The notes under the pieces were generated by a model, which was not told the DNA's origin, made no database searches, and saw nothing but the letters and a program-made list of their open reading frames with translations. This document shows, one piece after another, positions 42,357-51,163 of a stretch of 64,000 bases of DNA; position 1 is the stretch's first letter; each line of letters starts with the position of its first letter. A program made the position numbers and the translations under genes. This DNA comes from Marinobacterium lutimaris (GTDB lineage Bacteria > Pseudomonadota > Gammaproteobacteria > Pseudomonadales > Balneatricaceae): positions 682,001 to 746,000 of the forward strand of contig NZ_FNVQ01000001.1 in NCBI RefSeq assembly GCF_900108065.1, given 5' to 3'.

Positions 42357-42710
42357 ATGTCGTATCGGGTAGCGGTTGCCTCGAAAGAGGGTGTGGCGGT
42401 CGATGAGCACTTTGGTCACGCCAAGCACTTCAGTATCTATAGCGTGGGTGAGGCGGGTTGCTCGCTGATCGAAAAGCGGGAAGTGGATCACTACTGCCTT
42501 GGCGGTCACGGTGATCGATCCGCATTGGAAAAAATCCTCGATACCATTGAAGACTGCGATGCCGTGCTCGTCGCTCGCGTTGGTGATGGCCCGGCGGAAA
42601 AACTGCGTAAGCGCGGTGTTGAGCCGGTGGCAGATTATCCCTGGGAAGAGGTGGAACCAGCGCTGATCGCCTGGTTCTCCTCCCTGGTCGCCGGTGAGGG
42701 GGTTGCCTGA
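42357..42710 (+). CDS. NifX/NifB-type iron-molybdenum cofactor-binding domain protein
   Basis: A 117-aa stand-alone Di-Nase/FeMo-co domain protein (PF02579): RVAVASKEGVAVDEHFGHAKHFSIYSV at the start and DAVLVARVGDGPAEKLRKRGVEPV later. Such proteins bind iron-sulfur or FeMo precursor clusters in nitrogen-fixing bacteria, but stand-alone copies occur in many non-fixers. No other nif gene is in the window. It overlaps the GST gene by one base (TGATG). Confidence 0.85.
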   Translation: MSYRVAVASKEGVAVDEHFGHAKHFSIYSVGEAGCSLIEKREVDHYCLGGHGDRSALEKILDTIEDCDAVLVARVGDGPAEKLRKRGVEPVADYPWEEVEPALIAWFSSLVAGEGVA

Positions 42711-43330
42711 TGCTGACCTTTTATATGACGCCCGGCTCCTGCACCACCGGTGTCCATATTCTGCTGGAAGAGTGTGAAGCGCTGTTTTCGGTGGAACTCG
42801 TTAACCTGATGACGGGGGACCAGAACTCGGAATCTTTCCGCGCGCTGAACCCCAAGGGTTCGATCCCTATGCTGAAGCTTGATAGCGGCGAGATTCTCAC
42901 CGAGTTTGAAGCGATCGCCTGCTGGCTGGCCTGGAGTCATCCGCGAGCACGGCTTATATCGGAAAAGCCGCTGGCCGCTGCCAGGACCGTTGAGTTGATG
43001 GCGTATGCGGTGAACAACCTGCATATGCAGGCATTTGCGCGAATATTTACGCCGGAGCGGTTTGTGGCCGGCTCTTCAGATTTGGAGTCGGTGAAAGCAG
43101 AGGGGCGGCGGCGTGTCGTTGAAGCCTTTGATCTGCTGGCGCTTCAGCTACCAGGCAGCGGTTATGCCTGCGGCGACTTTTCCATCGCGGATGCAGCGCT
43201 GTTCTACGTCGAGTTCTGGGCAGATCGCAGCGATATTCCGCTACCGGCGGTTGTGCGTTCCCACTTTGAGCTGATGCTGCAGAGGCCCTGCGTCAGGCAG
43301 GTGCTGATGGAAGAGGGCTATCGGCTCTGA
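42710..43330 (+). CDS. Glutathione S-transferase family protein
   Basis: A 206-aa GST-fold protein. The thioredoxin-like N-terminal domain shows FYMTPGSCTTGVHILLEE (active-site Ser/Cys region, beta-class style) and NPKGSIPMLKLDSGEILTEFEAIACWLA; the helical C-terminal domain includes YACGDFSIADAALFYVEFWAD. The substrate is unknown. GST-like proteins are often found next to nif-related genes. Translation is coupled to the NifX-like gene. Confidence 0.87.
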   Translation: MLTFYMTPGSCTTGVHILLEECEALFSVELVNLMTGDQNSESFRALNPKGSIPMLKLDSGEILTEFEAIACWLAWSHPRARLISEKPLAAARTVELMAYAVNNLHMQAFARIFTPERFVAGSSDLESVKAEGRRRVVEAFDLLALQLPGSGYACGDFSIADAALFYVEFWADRSDIPLPAVVRSHFELMLQRPCVRQVLMEEGYRL

Positions 43331-43570
43331 GCTTCGGATTCAAGGCTGTCAGCAAGTGGCTGTTCGATTGCGGTTCGGGTTTTGCAAAAGCGTTAGTGCC
43401 GCCAGACCTTAATCCCTGTTCTGCACTGTTCGGGGCGCGATTGCGCTTCGGGCTTTGTCGGCTAGTCGACAGGCAATGTGAGAGTTCCTACAGGGAGGCC
43501 CTGCAAGGGTGGGCTGGTGGCGCCGTTTTACTCAAATCCCGCAATCACAAAAACCGTAAGAGCTGTCATC

Positions 43571-43867
43571 ATGAGTTCAAACGAACAGTACGATAAATAC
43601 TTTCTTACCTACACCGGCATTACTCTCCCTCTGCAGCTGGTCAATCCCCTTGATCCCTCCGAAACCCAGAACCGCAACACCTACTTTGGCGCCAACCTGG
43701 ATGCGGAAGGTCGCCTGGAGCGTGTCCATAAGGTGGTTTATGGCGAGGTTGAGCTCGAGCATCGCTATGGCTATAACGCTAATGGTGCGCTGCAGTGGGC
43801 CGAGATCCGCGACGATGATGACGAGGTTCAGCGCCTGGAGTTCAATAACGCGGGGCAGCGTATCTGA
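43571..43867 (+). CDS. DUF6156-like small protein
   Basis: A 98-aa protein starting at ATG 43571. The sequence YFLTYTGITLPLQLVNPLDPSETQNRNTYFGANLDAEG, then HKVVYGEVELEHRYGYNANGALQWAEI, resembles DUF6156 proteins as I remember them. Strand-like repeats of the form YG-x-NGALQWAEI suggest a small beta-sheet fold. No function is known. It lies about 240 bp after the GST gene. Confidence 0.65.
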   Translation: MSSNEQYDKYFLTYTGITLPLQLVNPLDPSETQNRNTYFGANLDAEGRLERVHKVVYGEVELEHRYGYNANGALQWAEIRDDDDEVQRLEFNNAGQRI

Positions 43868-43978
43868 TCGACTCCTGTTGAAAGGGGCTTGTTGGCTATC
43901 TATCTCGGCGCTGACAGTGTCGTTGGCGCGCCAAGTGAACTATCATCGTGCCTGATCCATCTGTCAGGGATGTTATTG

Positions 43979-45574
43979 ATGCCAAACGAGTTCCTACTTC
44001 CTTCCGCTGTTGCTGCCTCCTTTCTTATTGCGTTTGTTATCGCCTGGTTGGTCGCCGGTAGTCGTGCTCAGAAACGTCTGCAGGAGGAATTGCTGCGTGC
44101 CGATCGTGCCGAGTCCGAGCAGGAGCGACTGCAGGATCTGCTTGATATGCAGCGGGATGAATATGAAGGTGCTCGCGCGCGCCTGGCGCAGATCGATGTC
44201 GAAAAAGGGCGCCTGGAAACCCGCCTGGATCACTACGCCGAGCAGCTGGATGCGGCGGAATCGCAGCGCGATCTGGCGCATCGGCAGCTGGAAAATAGGG
44301 GCGTCGAGTTGCATCAGGCGCAGACCGAATTGGCCACGGCGGTAGAGCGGCGCGATCAACTCGTCGAGCGTCTCCATGAGCGTCAGCAGCGCCTGCTTCG
44401 TGCCGAGGAACAGGTTGAGCGCTTGCGCGAGACCCATTCTGCATTGGAATCTGAACACACCGAGCTGCGCACCACGCTGGCACAGAAGCAGGAGCATTTC
44501 GAAGAGCAGCTCAAGCAGCTTGAGCGTAGCCGCGAGATGCTGAAGAAAGAGTTTGAGGTGCTGGCCAGCGAAATCTTCGAGCGTAAAGGTAAGGCATTCA
44601 CCGAGCTTAACCAGACCAGCCTCAGCGCGCTTCTGAATCCAATTCATAGTGAAATGAAGGGGTTCAAGGAGAAAGTTGAACGTATACATGAACAAGAAAC
44701 GGCGCAGCGGATTCAGCTGAAGACAGAGCTTGAACACCTGCAGAAGCTGAACCGGGATATCACCGATCAGGCCCACAAGCTGACCACTGCGCTGCAGGGG
44801 CAGAAGAAGATGCAGGGTAACTGGGGTGAGTTGATGCTGGAAAACGTGCTGGAAAAGTCGGGCCTCAGGCTTGGCGAAGATTACCAGCGAGAGGTCAGCA
44901 TCAATACCGAGGATGGTCGCCTGCGTCCGGACGCGGTGGTCTACCTGCCGCAGCATAAGCATCTGATCATTGATGCCAAAACCTCGCTGATGGCCTACAC
45001 GCGCTACGTGAACTCGGAGGATGAAACCGAGCGCCTCACCGCACTGGCGGAGCATACCCAGGCGGTGCGCGACCGTATCAATGAGCTGGCCGACAAGGAC
45101 TACTATCGCCTGCCGGGGCTCAATTCACCGGAGATCGTGGTGATGTTTATTCCGATCGAATCCGCCTATGTCGAGGCACTGAAGTACGACGATACGCTGT
45201 ACCAGCGCGCTATCGAACGCAACGTGCTTGTCGCTACGCCGACCACGCTGCTGACGAGCCTCAATATCGTGCGTCAGCTCTGGCGTTTTGAGGATCAGAG
45301 CAAGCACACCGCGGAGCTCGCCGACCGGGCCGACAAGTTCTATCGCAAGCTCAACGCCTTCCTGAACAGCATGCTTGATGTGGGCAAGAAGCTGGATCAG
45401 GCCAAGGGTAGCTACGACAGGGCGCTGGGGCAGCTGACCGATGGTCGTGGCAACCTGATCAAGCAGGCGTCAGAGTTCAAGGATCTGGGTGTCGCGGTGC
45501 AGAAGGAGCTGCCGCCGGAACTGGTTGAGCGTGCTCATCTCGAGCTGGAGCGGCCGCCTTCAGAACCGGAGTAA
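43979..45574 (+). CDS. rmuC: DNA recombination protein RmuC
   Basis: A 531-aa protein. A single N-terminal membrane anchor (about 7-25) is followed by a long coiled coil (about 30-220) and the RmuC nuclease-like domain (about 270-490) with NWGELMLENVLEKSGLRLGEDYQREVS, RLRPDAVVYLPQHKHLIIDAKTSL and MFIPIESAYVEAL. RmuC limits inversions at short repeats. I choose the ATG at 43979 (AGGGA 8 nt upstream) over longer in-frame starts. Confidence 0.93.
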   Translation: MPNEFLLPSAVAASFLIAFVIAWLVAGSRAQKRLQEELLRADRAESEQERLQDLLDMQRDEYEGARARLAQIDVEKGRLETRLDHYAEQLDAAESQRDLAHRQLENRGVELHQAQTELATAVERRDQLVERLHERQQRLLRAEEQVERLRETHSALESEHTELRTTLAQKQEHFEEQLKQLERSREMLKKEFEVLASEIFERKGKAFTELNQTSLSALLNPIHSEMKGFKEKVERIHEQETAQRIQLKTELEHLQKLNRDITDQAHKLTTALQGQKKMQGNWGELMLENVLEKSGLRLGEDYQREVSINTEDGRLRPDAVVYLPQHKHLIIDAKTSLMAYTRYVNSEDETERLTALAEHTQAVRDRINELADKDYYRLPGLNSPEIVVMFIPIESAYVEALKYDDTLYQRAIERNVLVATPTTLLTSLNIVRQLWRFEDQSKHTAELADRADKFYRKLNAFLNSMLDVGKKLDQAKGSYDRALGQLTDGRGNLIKQASEFKDLGVAVQKELPPELVERAHLELERPPSEPE

Positions 45575-45635
45575 ACCAGATGAACGATGCATCAACCGAT
45601 AGACCCTCACCGACTGAGCGCGTATTCTCGAGACT

Positions 45636-46145
45636 ATGATCAATATCGCTTCCTTTACTTTTCAGTTCGACCTGGTGGAAGACCGTATCCGTCTGGTCGG
45701 CAACCTGGACAATGGCGAGCCGCGCGTGGATTTCTGGCTCACCCGTCGACTGGCGCTGCGTATCCTCGGTGCGTCCGATGAACTGGTGCAGCACACCTCC
45801 AAGCGGGTCAGTGAAAGCCCACCAGAGTTTCGCGATGCAACGGCGCAGTTTGAGCATGAGCAGGCGCGTGAACGGATGGAGGTGACCAACCAACCGATTC
45901 CGGCGACCGACTCCAAGGGGCCGGAGCTGCTGCACCGTATCGATATCAGTCATCGTAACGGCCGCTATCAGTTGCGTCTGTTTGGTCAGGATGATCCGGA
46001 TGAGGTGGCGGCCAGCGGGGTACTTACCTACGACGAACTGCACCAGGTACTGCACCTGATCCATACCGGCGCCGATCGTCTGGGCTGGGATGCGCCGCCG
46101 CTGTTTACCGCCTTTGGCCGCGAAGTCAGCCCCACGCTTCAGTAA
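45636..46145 (+). CDS. Uncharacterised conserved-looking protein
   Basis: A 169-aa soluble protein I do not recognise. It starts MINIASFTFQFDLVEDRIRLVG and has no signal peptide or membrane segment. The N-terminal half (to about 70) looks beta-rich and ends in a helix (TRRLALRILGASDELVQH); the C-terminal half contains HRIDISHRNGRYQLRLFG and a helical end (TYDELHQVLHLIH). Codon use matches its neighbours. It is 61 bp after rmuC and convergent with the CofD-like gene, 17 bp away. Confidence 0.7.
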   Translation: MINIASFTFQFDLVEDRIRLVGNLDNGEPRVDFWLTRRLALRILGASDELVQHTSKRVSESPPEFRDATAQFEHEQARERMEVTNQPIPATDSKGPELLHRIDISHRNGRYQLRLFGQDDPDEVAASGVLTYDELHQVLHLIHTGADRLGWDAPPLFTAFGREVSPTLQ

Positions 46146-46162
46146 GAAATAAGCTCGGGGCT

Positions 46163-47344
46163 TTAGCTGAGTGACAGCAGGGCCTCGACCAGAGGCTCGT
46201 TGTCGTAGTAGCCGGTTTGCGGGTTTATTACCGGCAGGTCGATGATCTCAATACCCAGTTCCGCCAGTCGTTTTTCCGGTATGCCTCCCTCGTAGCGGCC
46301 GTTCCTGCTGTCGATCAAGATAAAGTTGATCAGGTCGCTGGCTTCAAGCTCCTCACCATCACGCTGCAGGTGTTCCAGCAGCAGATTGAGGCTCTTCTCC
46401 AGTGTCATTCCCAGCTGTTCCGGATCCTTGCCCTGATTGGGAATAAACACCTTCGGGGTGCGGTTGCGGGCGATGGCGCGACCTACGCCCTCTGGCAGCA
46501 GGTTTGCCAGCAAGCTGGAGTAGAAGCTGCCCGGCGGGTAGCAGATCAGTTCCGCCTGCTGGATCAGTTTGCGGTTGCGCTTGCGAAGCTGAGTGGTGGC
46601 GATCTCCGGCTGCTGCAGGGATTCGCAGAGCCGCAGCGACCGTATCGGCGAAGCGAGCGGGTCACACTCCTTGCCGGTCATACGGTGCTGGCCGATCACT
46701 TCCGAACCGTCCTCAAGCTCCGCATGCAGGTGCAGATCGTCATCGACGATGGCACGCACCGTGCCCTGAACGTTCACCAGCTTCGAAAACAGAAACAGGA
46801 TAGGTTCCAGGTCGCGGCGGTTGTTGAGATAGCCGCCGGCCAGAATCAGGTTGCCAATGCTGGCGCCCGCCAGGTCGAAATCCTCTGGCATGGCATCAAT
46901 AAAAAACATCAGATGGTTGCAGATCAGGCTGCGCATCGGGTTCAGGATCGCATCCATCAGAGGGTCTCTGCCGCGCACCAGCGCCTTGAGCTGCTTGCGA
47001 AGCTCCTCCTGACTCTCATCCTTGGGAAGACGATAGTTAAACAGGCGGTAAACGTCCGGGTGACCTAGCACGGTCTCATCGGCCAGTGCCATCAGGCGGC
47101 TGCGCAGATCGCCGATAGCGGGCATATCGAACGCCTGGCGCAGGATCGCGGAACTGCCGCCGGAGTCGAACGGCGTGACCAGGTGGATGGAGTTATGGGT
47201 GTAGTGTTTGAGCGTACGTGACAGGCCGTTCAGCGCCGAACCGCCGCTGAAGAACAGAATGCGCGGCCCCAGCTCCGGAATCTTGCGATAGCGACTGACC
47301 TTGAGCGGGTCGGGCAGGCACACCTCCCGGGTAACGCTGACCAT
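46163..47344 (-). CDS. CofD/YvcK-like protein of a GAK-type cassette
   Basis: A 393-aa CofD-fold protein. ILFFSGGSALNGLSRTL near the start, LVTPFDSGGSSAIL, IGDLRSRLMALAD, DFDLAGASIGNLILAGGYLNN and ICYPPGSFYSSLLANLLPEGVGRAI follow the pattern of CofD (2-phospho-L-lactate transferase) and GlmR/YvcK proteins, which bind nucleotide sugars or a phosphate donor. I recall this branch as the CofD-related member of the so-called GAK system. The start at 47344 is chosen over 47416, but no strong ribosome site decides it. It diverges from the kinase operon with about 190 bp between starts. Confidence 0.82.
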   Translation of the reverse strand: MVSVTREVCLPDPLKVSRYRKIPELGPRILFFSGGSALNGLSRTLKHYTHNSIHLVTPFDSGGSSAILRQAFDMPAIGDLRSRLMALADETVLGHPDVYRLFNYRLPKDESQEELRKQLKALVRGRDPLMDAILNPMRSLICNHLMFFIDAMPEDFDLAGASIGNLILAGGYLNNRRDLEPILFLFSKLVNVQGTVRAIVDDDLHLHAELEDGSEVIGQHRMTGKECDPLASPIRSLRLCESLQQPEIATTQLRKRNRKLIQQAELICYPPGSFYSSLLANLLPEGVGRAIARNRTPKVFIPNQGKDPEQLGMTLEKSLNLLLEHLQRDGEELEASDLINFILIDSRNGRYEGGIPEKRLAELGIEIIDLPVINPQTGYYDNEPLVEALLSLS

Positions 47345-47533
47345 GTCCGTTTCTGCACTCCCTGTTATCGATTGGCGAAGTCTACCGGCAGTGATCTGTG
47401 GGCCACAATAGCGCAAAGGGCGAAATTACGCGCCTTTCAACGGGTTATGTTAGCCTTCATGAAACTGAAATGTTGAAACCGTCGCCGGTTAAGTATGCTA
47501 CGCCGGTATTTCCCGAGTGAAGCCGTGGCCAGC

Positions 47534-49174
47534 ATGATCAAACTGCCGAAGCCGTTGAGAGATAACCTCCACTTTTTGTGTGTTGAGGTGGACTCTCAGG
47601 TCGCCAGTCTACAAAGCTATTTCGAAACACCGGCCGCCGCCGTTGCGCGTCGTATCGTTGACCGGGCGGGGTATGCCTATAACCTCAAGGTCCGCATCCA
47701 CAGCGCCACGGTGCAGAAGCTGCGCAGCAGCAAACGCCAGGCGCAGCGAGACCTGATGCTGCGCAGTATCGAATTTATCGCCACTGACCTTGAACGCCTT
47801 GCTGAGATCAGCCGCAACTGCGTCCGGCAGCTGGAATATATCGAAGCGTTCGAGCTGCTCGGCGCTAAACGCTATATCGGTATGCTGAAGCGCGTGCGCA
47901 AGGCGATAGCTCAGATCGAGCCCGCGCTGCAGGCGGACGATTCCACCCGCGCTATCGAGATGGGCAAGGGGCTCGGCCGCATGGCCAGCGACTACGACAA
48001 ACTGCTCAAACGCTATCGCTTGGCATTGAAAGAAGTGCCGGAGCATACCGATGACCTGACCCGGGCCCTGTTTGTGGCCTACGAGGTGCGCCAGATGGGC
48101 GAAGCCCTGGTGCATATCAGCGAATCGATCATCTCCGCGAACCTGGGGCAGCCGGTTAACTTCGAACGTTTCTTCTCGCTGCGCTCGCTGGTGTCCGACC
48201 TGGAAGCCGATGAGGAGGATCTCCAGATCTCCGCCATCGCGCAGACACGCTCCGGCAGTTCGATCTCCGGTATATCCGCCGGTGATGAGGGCGAAAACGG
48301 CTACCTGGCGATCTTCAAGGATGGCGAGAAGCGCAAGGTGAAAGAGGAGCGTGCCGGAGTACGTAGCTGGCACGAGATCTATCCGGGGCTGGCGCCGAAG
48401 ATTCTTTCTTACGAAAAACGCGGCCAGTCCGCAGCGCTGCTGATCGAGCATCTGCCGGGGCACACCTTTGAGCAGATTGTGCTGAATGAGTCGGACGAAC
48501 TGGTGGATGAGGCGTTCAAGCGCCTGGCTAAAACCCTGAAGTCGATCTGGAAGGCGACTCGCAGCCAGGAGCCTGCCCAGGCCGGCTTTATGCAGCAGCT
48601 GCAGAAACGGATGAACGAGGTGTACCGCATCCATCCGGAATTCGCCCGCACCGACAGCCAGATCTGCGGTCTGCCGGTACCATCCTTCGATACCCTGGTA
48701 GCGGCCGTTACCAAGCGGGAAAAACGCTGGCCGGCGCCGTTCTCGGTCTATATCCACGGCGATTTCAACGTCGACAACATCATCTATGATCCGATGGAGC
48801 GGCGTATCAACTTTATCGATCTGCATCGCTCCCGCTACATGGACTACGTGCAGGATCTGTCGGTCTTCATGGTGTCGAATTATCGTCTGCAGGTGCTCGA
48901 CAGCGACACCCGCTCCCGCATCAATGACCTGGCGCTGAGGCTTTATGATGTGGCCCGGCGCGAGGCGAAAAAACAGAATGACGAGCTGTTTGAAGTACGC
49001 CTGGCCCTTGGGCTGGTGCGCTCTTTTGCCAGCTCCACCCGCTTTATTCTTGATAAATCCCTTGCCCGTCGCATGTTTATGCGGGCCCGTTATCTGCTGG
49101 AGCAGGTGCTGGCCATAGAGCCGGGCAAGGAGACGAAGTACCGTATTCCAATGAAGGAGATTTTCGTTGACTGA
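47534..49174 (+). CDS. PhoU-like domain fused to APH-type kinase
   Basis: A protein of 546 aa (start at 47534; an alternative is 47495). The N-terminal half (about 1-230) is all-helical and PhoU-like, with repeats such as MLRSIEFIATDLERLAEISR. A variable acidic/Ser/Gly stretch follows (about 230-275). The C-terminal half is an aminoglycoside/choline-kinase fold: the catalytic loop HGDFNVDNIIYD (about residue 407) and INFIDLHRSRYMDYVQDLS carry the catalytic Asp and the metal Asp. So it likely phosphorylates a small molecule or protein under control of the PhoU-like part. It overlaps the next gene by 8 bp. Confidence 0.8.
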   Translation: MIKLPKPLRDNLHFLCVEVDSQVASLQSYFETPAAAVARRIVDRAGYAYNLKVRIHSATVQKLRSSKRQAQRDLMLRSIEFIATDLERLAEISRNCVRQLEYIEAFELLGAKRYIGMLKRVRKAIAQIEPALQADDSTRAIEMGKGLGRMASDYDKLLKRYRLALKEVPEHTDDLTRALFVAYEVRQMGEALVHISESIISANLGQPVNFERFFSLRSLVSDLEADEEDLQISAIAQTRSGSSISGISAGDEGENGYLAIFKDGEKRKVKEERAGVRSWHEIYPGLAPKILSYEKRGQSAALLIEHLPGHTFEQIVLNESDELVDEAFKRLAKTLKSIWKATRSQEPAQAGFMQQLQKRMNEVYRIHPEFARTDSQICGLPVPSFDTLVAAVTKREKRWPAPFSVYIHGDFNVDNIIYDPMERRINFIDLHRSRYMDYVQDLSVFMVSNYRLQVLDSDTRSRINDLALRLYDVARREAKKQNDELFEVRLALGLVRSFASSTRFILDKSLARRMFMRARYLLEQVLAIEPGKETKYRIPMKEIFVD

Positions 49175-50057
49175 GCCCCGCGTAGCCGTGATCGGTATTC
49201 CCGGCAAGTGGTCCACTGAAGTACTGGCGGATGCGCTGGAACAGCGCACCGGTTTCCGCCAGGTGGTCGATATGGCAGACGTATCCCTGGATCTCACCGA
49301 CAACAGCCTGCGCTGCGGTGCGTTGAATCTGTGCGAGCTTGATGGCCTGGCGGTTAAGAAGATCAGTGCTGAATACAACCCCAACACCCTGGATCGCCTG
49401 GAGATGCTGCGTACGGCAGAACAGCAGGGCGTGCGCGTGTTCAGCGGCGCGGAGAAGATCTTGCGCCTGGTAGACCGGCTCAGCTGCACCGTGACCCTGC
49501 GTAACGCCGGTGTCCCAATGCCGGACACAGTCGTTACCGAGGATCTTCAGGCCGCCTTCGATACCGTTAAACGTTTCGGCGAAGCGGTGTTCAAGCCGCT
49601 GTTCTCTACCAAGGCGCGGGGTATGTGTGTGCTCGGTGGCGAGCAGAGCGATGCAGAGCTGCGCGACGCCATTGCCGCCTTCAAGGCTGACAACCCGATG
49701 CTCTATATCCAGCGCAAGATCGAGCTCTCTGGCCGTGACCTTGGCATGGTGTTCCTTGGTGGTCAGTACCAGGGTACATATGCTCGCGTATCCCAGAGCG
49801 ATACCTGGAACACCACTATCAATAGCGGCGGCCGTTACGAAGCGTTCGAGCCCGATGCCGAGCTGATCGAGCTGGCGCGCAGGGCGCAGGAGCCGTTCGG
49901 ACTGGATTTTACCACCGTGGACGTGGCGCTGACCGACAACGGGCCGATTGTGTTTGAGGTCTCTGCGTTTGGCGGCTTCCGTGGAGCCCTGGAAGGCGCG
50001 GGCATCGATGCGGCTGGCCTTTACGCGGATCATATTCTGCAGCAGGTACGTCGATGA
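49167..50057 (+). CDS. ATP-grasp enzyme of a GAK-type cassette (RimK-like)
   Basis: A 296-aa ATP-grasp ligase of the RimK/MptN style. It has a short Rossmann-like start (VAVIGIPGKWSTEVLADALE), the ATP-grasp core with AVFKPLFSTKARGMCVLGG and MLYIQRKIEL, and the metal-binding end LTDNGPIVFEVSAFGGF. Such enzymes join a carboxylate to an amine (often Glu residues) with ATP. The start codon is TTG, supported by AAGGAGA 8 nt upstream, and it overlaps the kinase gene by 8 bp. The next gene overlaps by ATGA. Confidence 0.88.
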   Translation: MTEPRVAVIGIPGKWSTEVLADALEQRTGFRQVVDMADVSLDLTDNSLRCGALNLCELDGLAVKKISAEYNPNTLDRLEMLRTAEQQGVRVFSGAEKILRLVDRLSCTVTLRNAGVPMPDTVVTEDLQAAFDTVKRFGEAVFKPLFSTKARGMCVLGGEQSDAELRDAIAAFKADNPMLYIQRKIELSGRDLGMVFLGGQYQGTYARVSQSDTWNTTINSGGRYEAFEPDAELIELARRAQEPFGLDFTTVDVALTDNGPIVFEVSAFGGFRGALEGAGIDAAGLYADHILQQVRR

Positions 50058-51136
50058 ATATTATGCCGCAAGAGATTGCCGATCAGCTGATCGAGGGACG
50101 GGAGTTTCTCGATACGAGCCTTTTACTGGCACTGGATGGGCAGCAGATCCAGGTGCGTTCAAACTCTGAAGAGTTGCTGGCGCGTCTGCGAGAATACTTC
50201 GCCCATATCGTCGTTGAGAGCGGCGAGCCGGATATCACCGTGCTGGCGGTTGAGCGCAATGCGCCCCAGCTCGACTTCCCCTACGAGGACTGGCCCCGTG
50301 AACCTGGCAAAACCGGGCGCAAGGACGCCTGTCAGGATCTGCCGGGTGCCAGGGTAATCCATAAGGTGCGCACCGGCATGACCTTTCTGCAGAGTGAGTC
50401 CCTGCGTATCGCCGCCGGTCCCTGTGTCGAGAATGACAACCAGGTCATCAACTTCATCAACAACCAGTATATGACCTGGCTGCAGCGTAACGGCTGGCGC
50501 AACTGCCATGCGGCCGCGCTGAGTATCAATGGTGGTGGCTTGGCCATGGCTGGCTTCTCCGGTGGCGGTAAATCCACACTGATGCTGCATATGCTGGAGC
50601 ATCCGGAGACGGCGTTTATCAGTAATGACCGTCTGTTTATACGCCGCAACGAGGATGGCGTGGAATGCGTAGGCATCCCCAAACTGCCGCGCATTAACCC
50701 GGGTACCATTCTGAATAACCCGAGGCTCGCACCGATGCTGAGCGCCGAGGAGCAGCAACAGCTGCAGGCGATGCCCAGGGCTGAACTCTGGGACCTGGAG
50801 CAGAAGTACGATGCGGATATCGACAGGCTCTATGGCAAGGGGAGAATAGAGACTCAATCCTGCTCGCTGCGCGCCTTCATGGTGCTCAACTGGGAGCGGG
50901 ACAGCGACGAGCCGCTCAGCGTGGAACGTGTGGACCTGAGTCAGAGAAAAGACCTGCTGGCTGCTATCATGAAATCACCGGGGCCTTTCTATCAGGACGC
51001 CGATGGGGCCTTCCATCAGGGTCGCGCACCCTTCGATGAGCAGGCGTACCTGGCGGTTCTGGAGAGCGTTCCGGTCTATGAAGCGCGCGGCGGCGTTGAT
51101 TTCGATGCCCTCGCAGAGCGCTACCTCAACCTCTGA
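50054..51136 (+). CDS. HprK-related kinase
   Basis: A 360-aa protein whose C-terminal half resembles the HPr kinase/phosphorylase: Walker A AGFSGGGKSTLM (about residue 166-177) and TAFISNDRLFIR, where the Asp of the HprK-like catalytic loop is placed. The N-terminal part (1-140) has no clear family. I recall it as the HprK-related kinase B of the GAK system. No HPr or PTS gene is nearby, so its substrate must be something else. It follows the ATP-grasp gene with an ATGA overlap. Confidence 0.85.
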   Translation: MNIMPQEIADQLIEGREFLDTSLLLALDGQQIQVRSNSEELLARLREYFAHIVVESGEPDITVLAVERNAPQLDFPYEDWPREPGKTGRKDACQDLPGARVIHKVRTGMTFLQSESLRIAAGPCVENDNQVINFINNQYMTWLQRNGWRNCHAAALSINGGGLAMAGFSGGGKSTLMLHMLEHPETAFISNDRLFIRRNEDGVECVGIPKLPRINPGTILNNPRLAPMLSAEEQQQLQAMPRAELWDLEQKYDADIDRLYGKGRIETQSCSLRAFMVLNWERDSDEPLSVERVDLSQRKDLLAAIMKSPGPFYQDADGAFHQGRAPFDEQAYLAVLESVPVYEARGGVDFDALAERYLNL

Positions 51137-51163
51137 TTCCGTTCAGCAAGTCGCGAGCCCTCC

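Noticed and set aside
43994-45055. 353-codon frame opposite rmuC
   Set aside because: Composition is Leu/Gln-rich from the reverse of a coiled coil, and RmuC is well supported on the plus strand.
47609-49528. 639-codon open frame on the minus strand opposite the PhoU-APH and ATP-grasp genes
   Set aside because: The opposite strand encodes two proteins with clear catalytic motifs and ribosome binding sites; this frame has neither.
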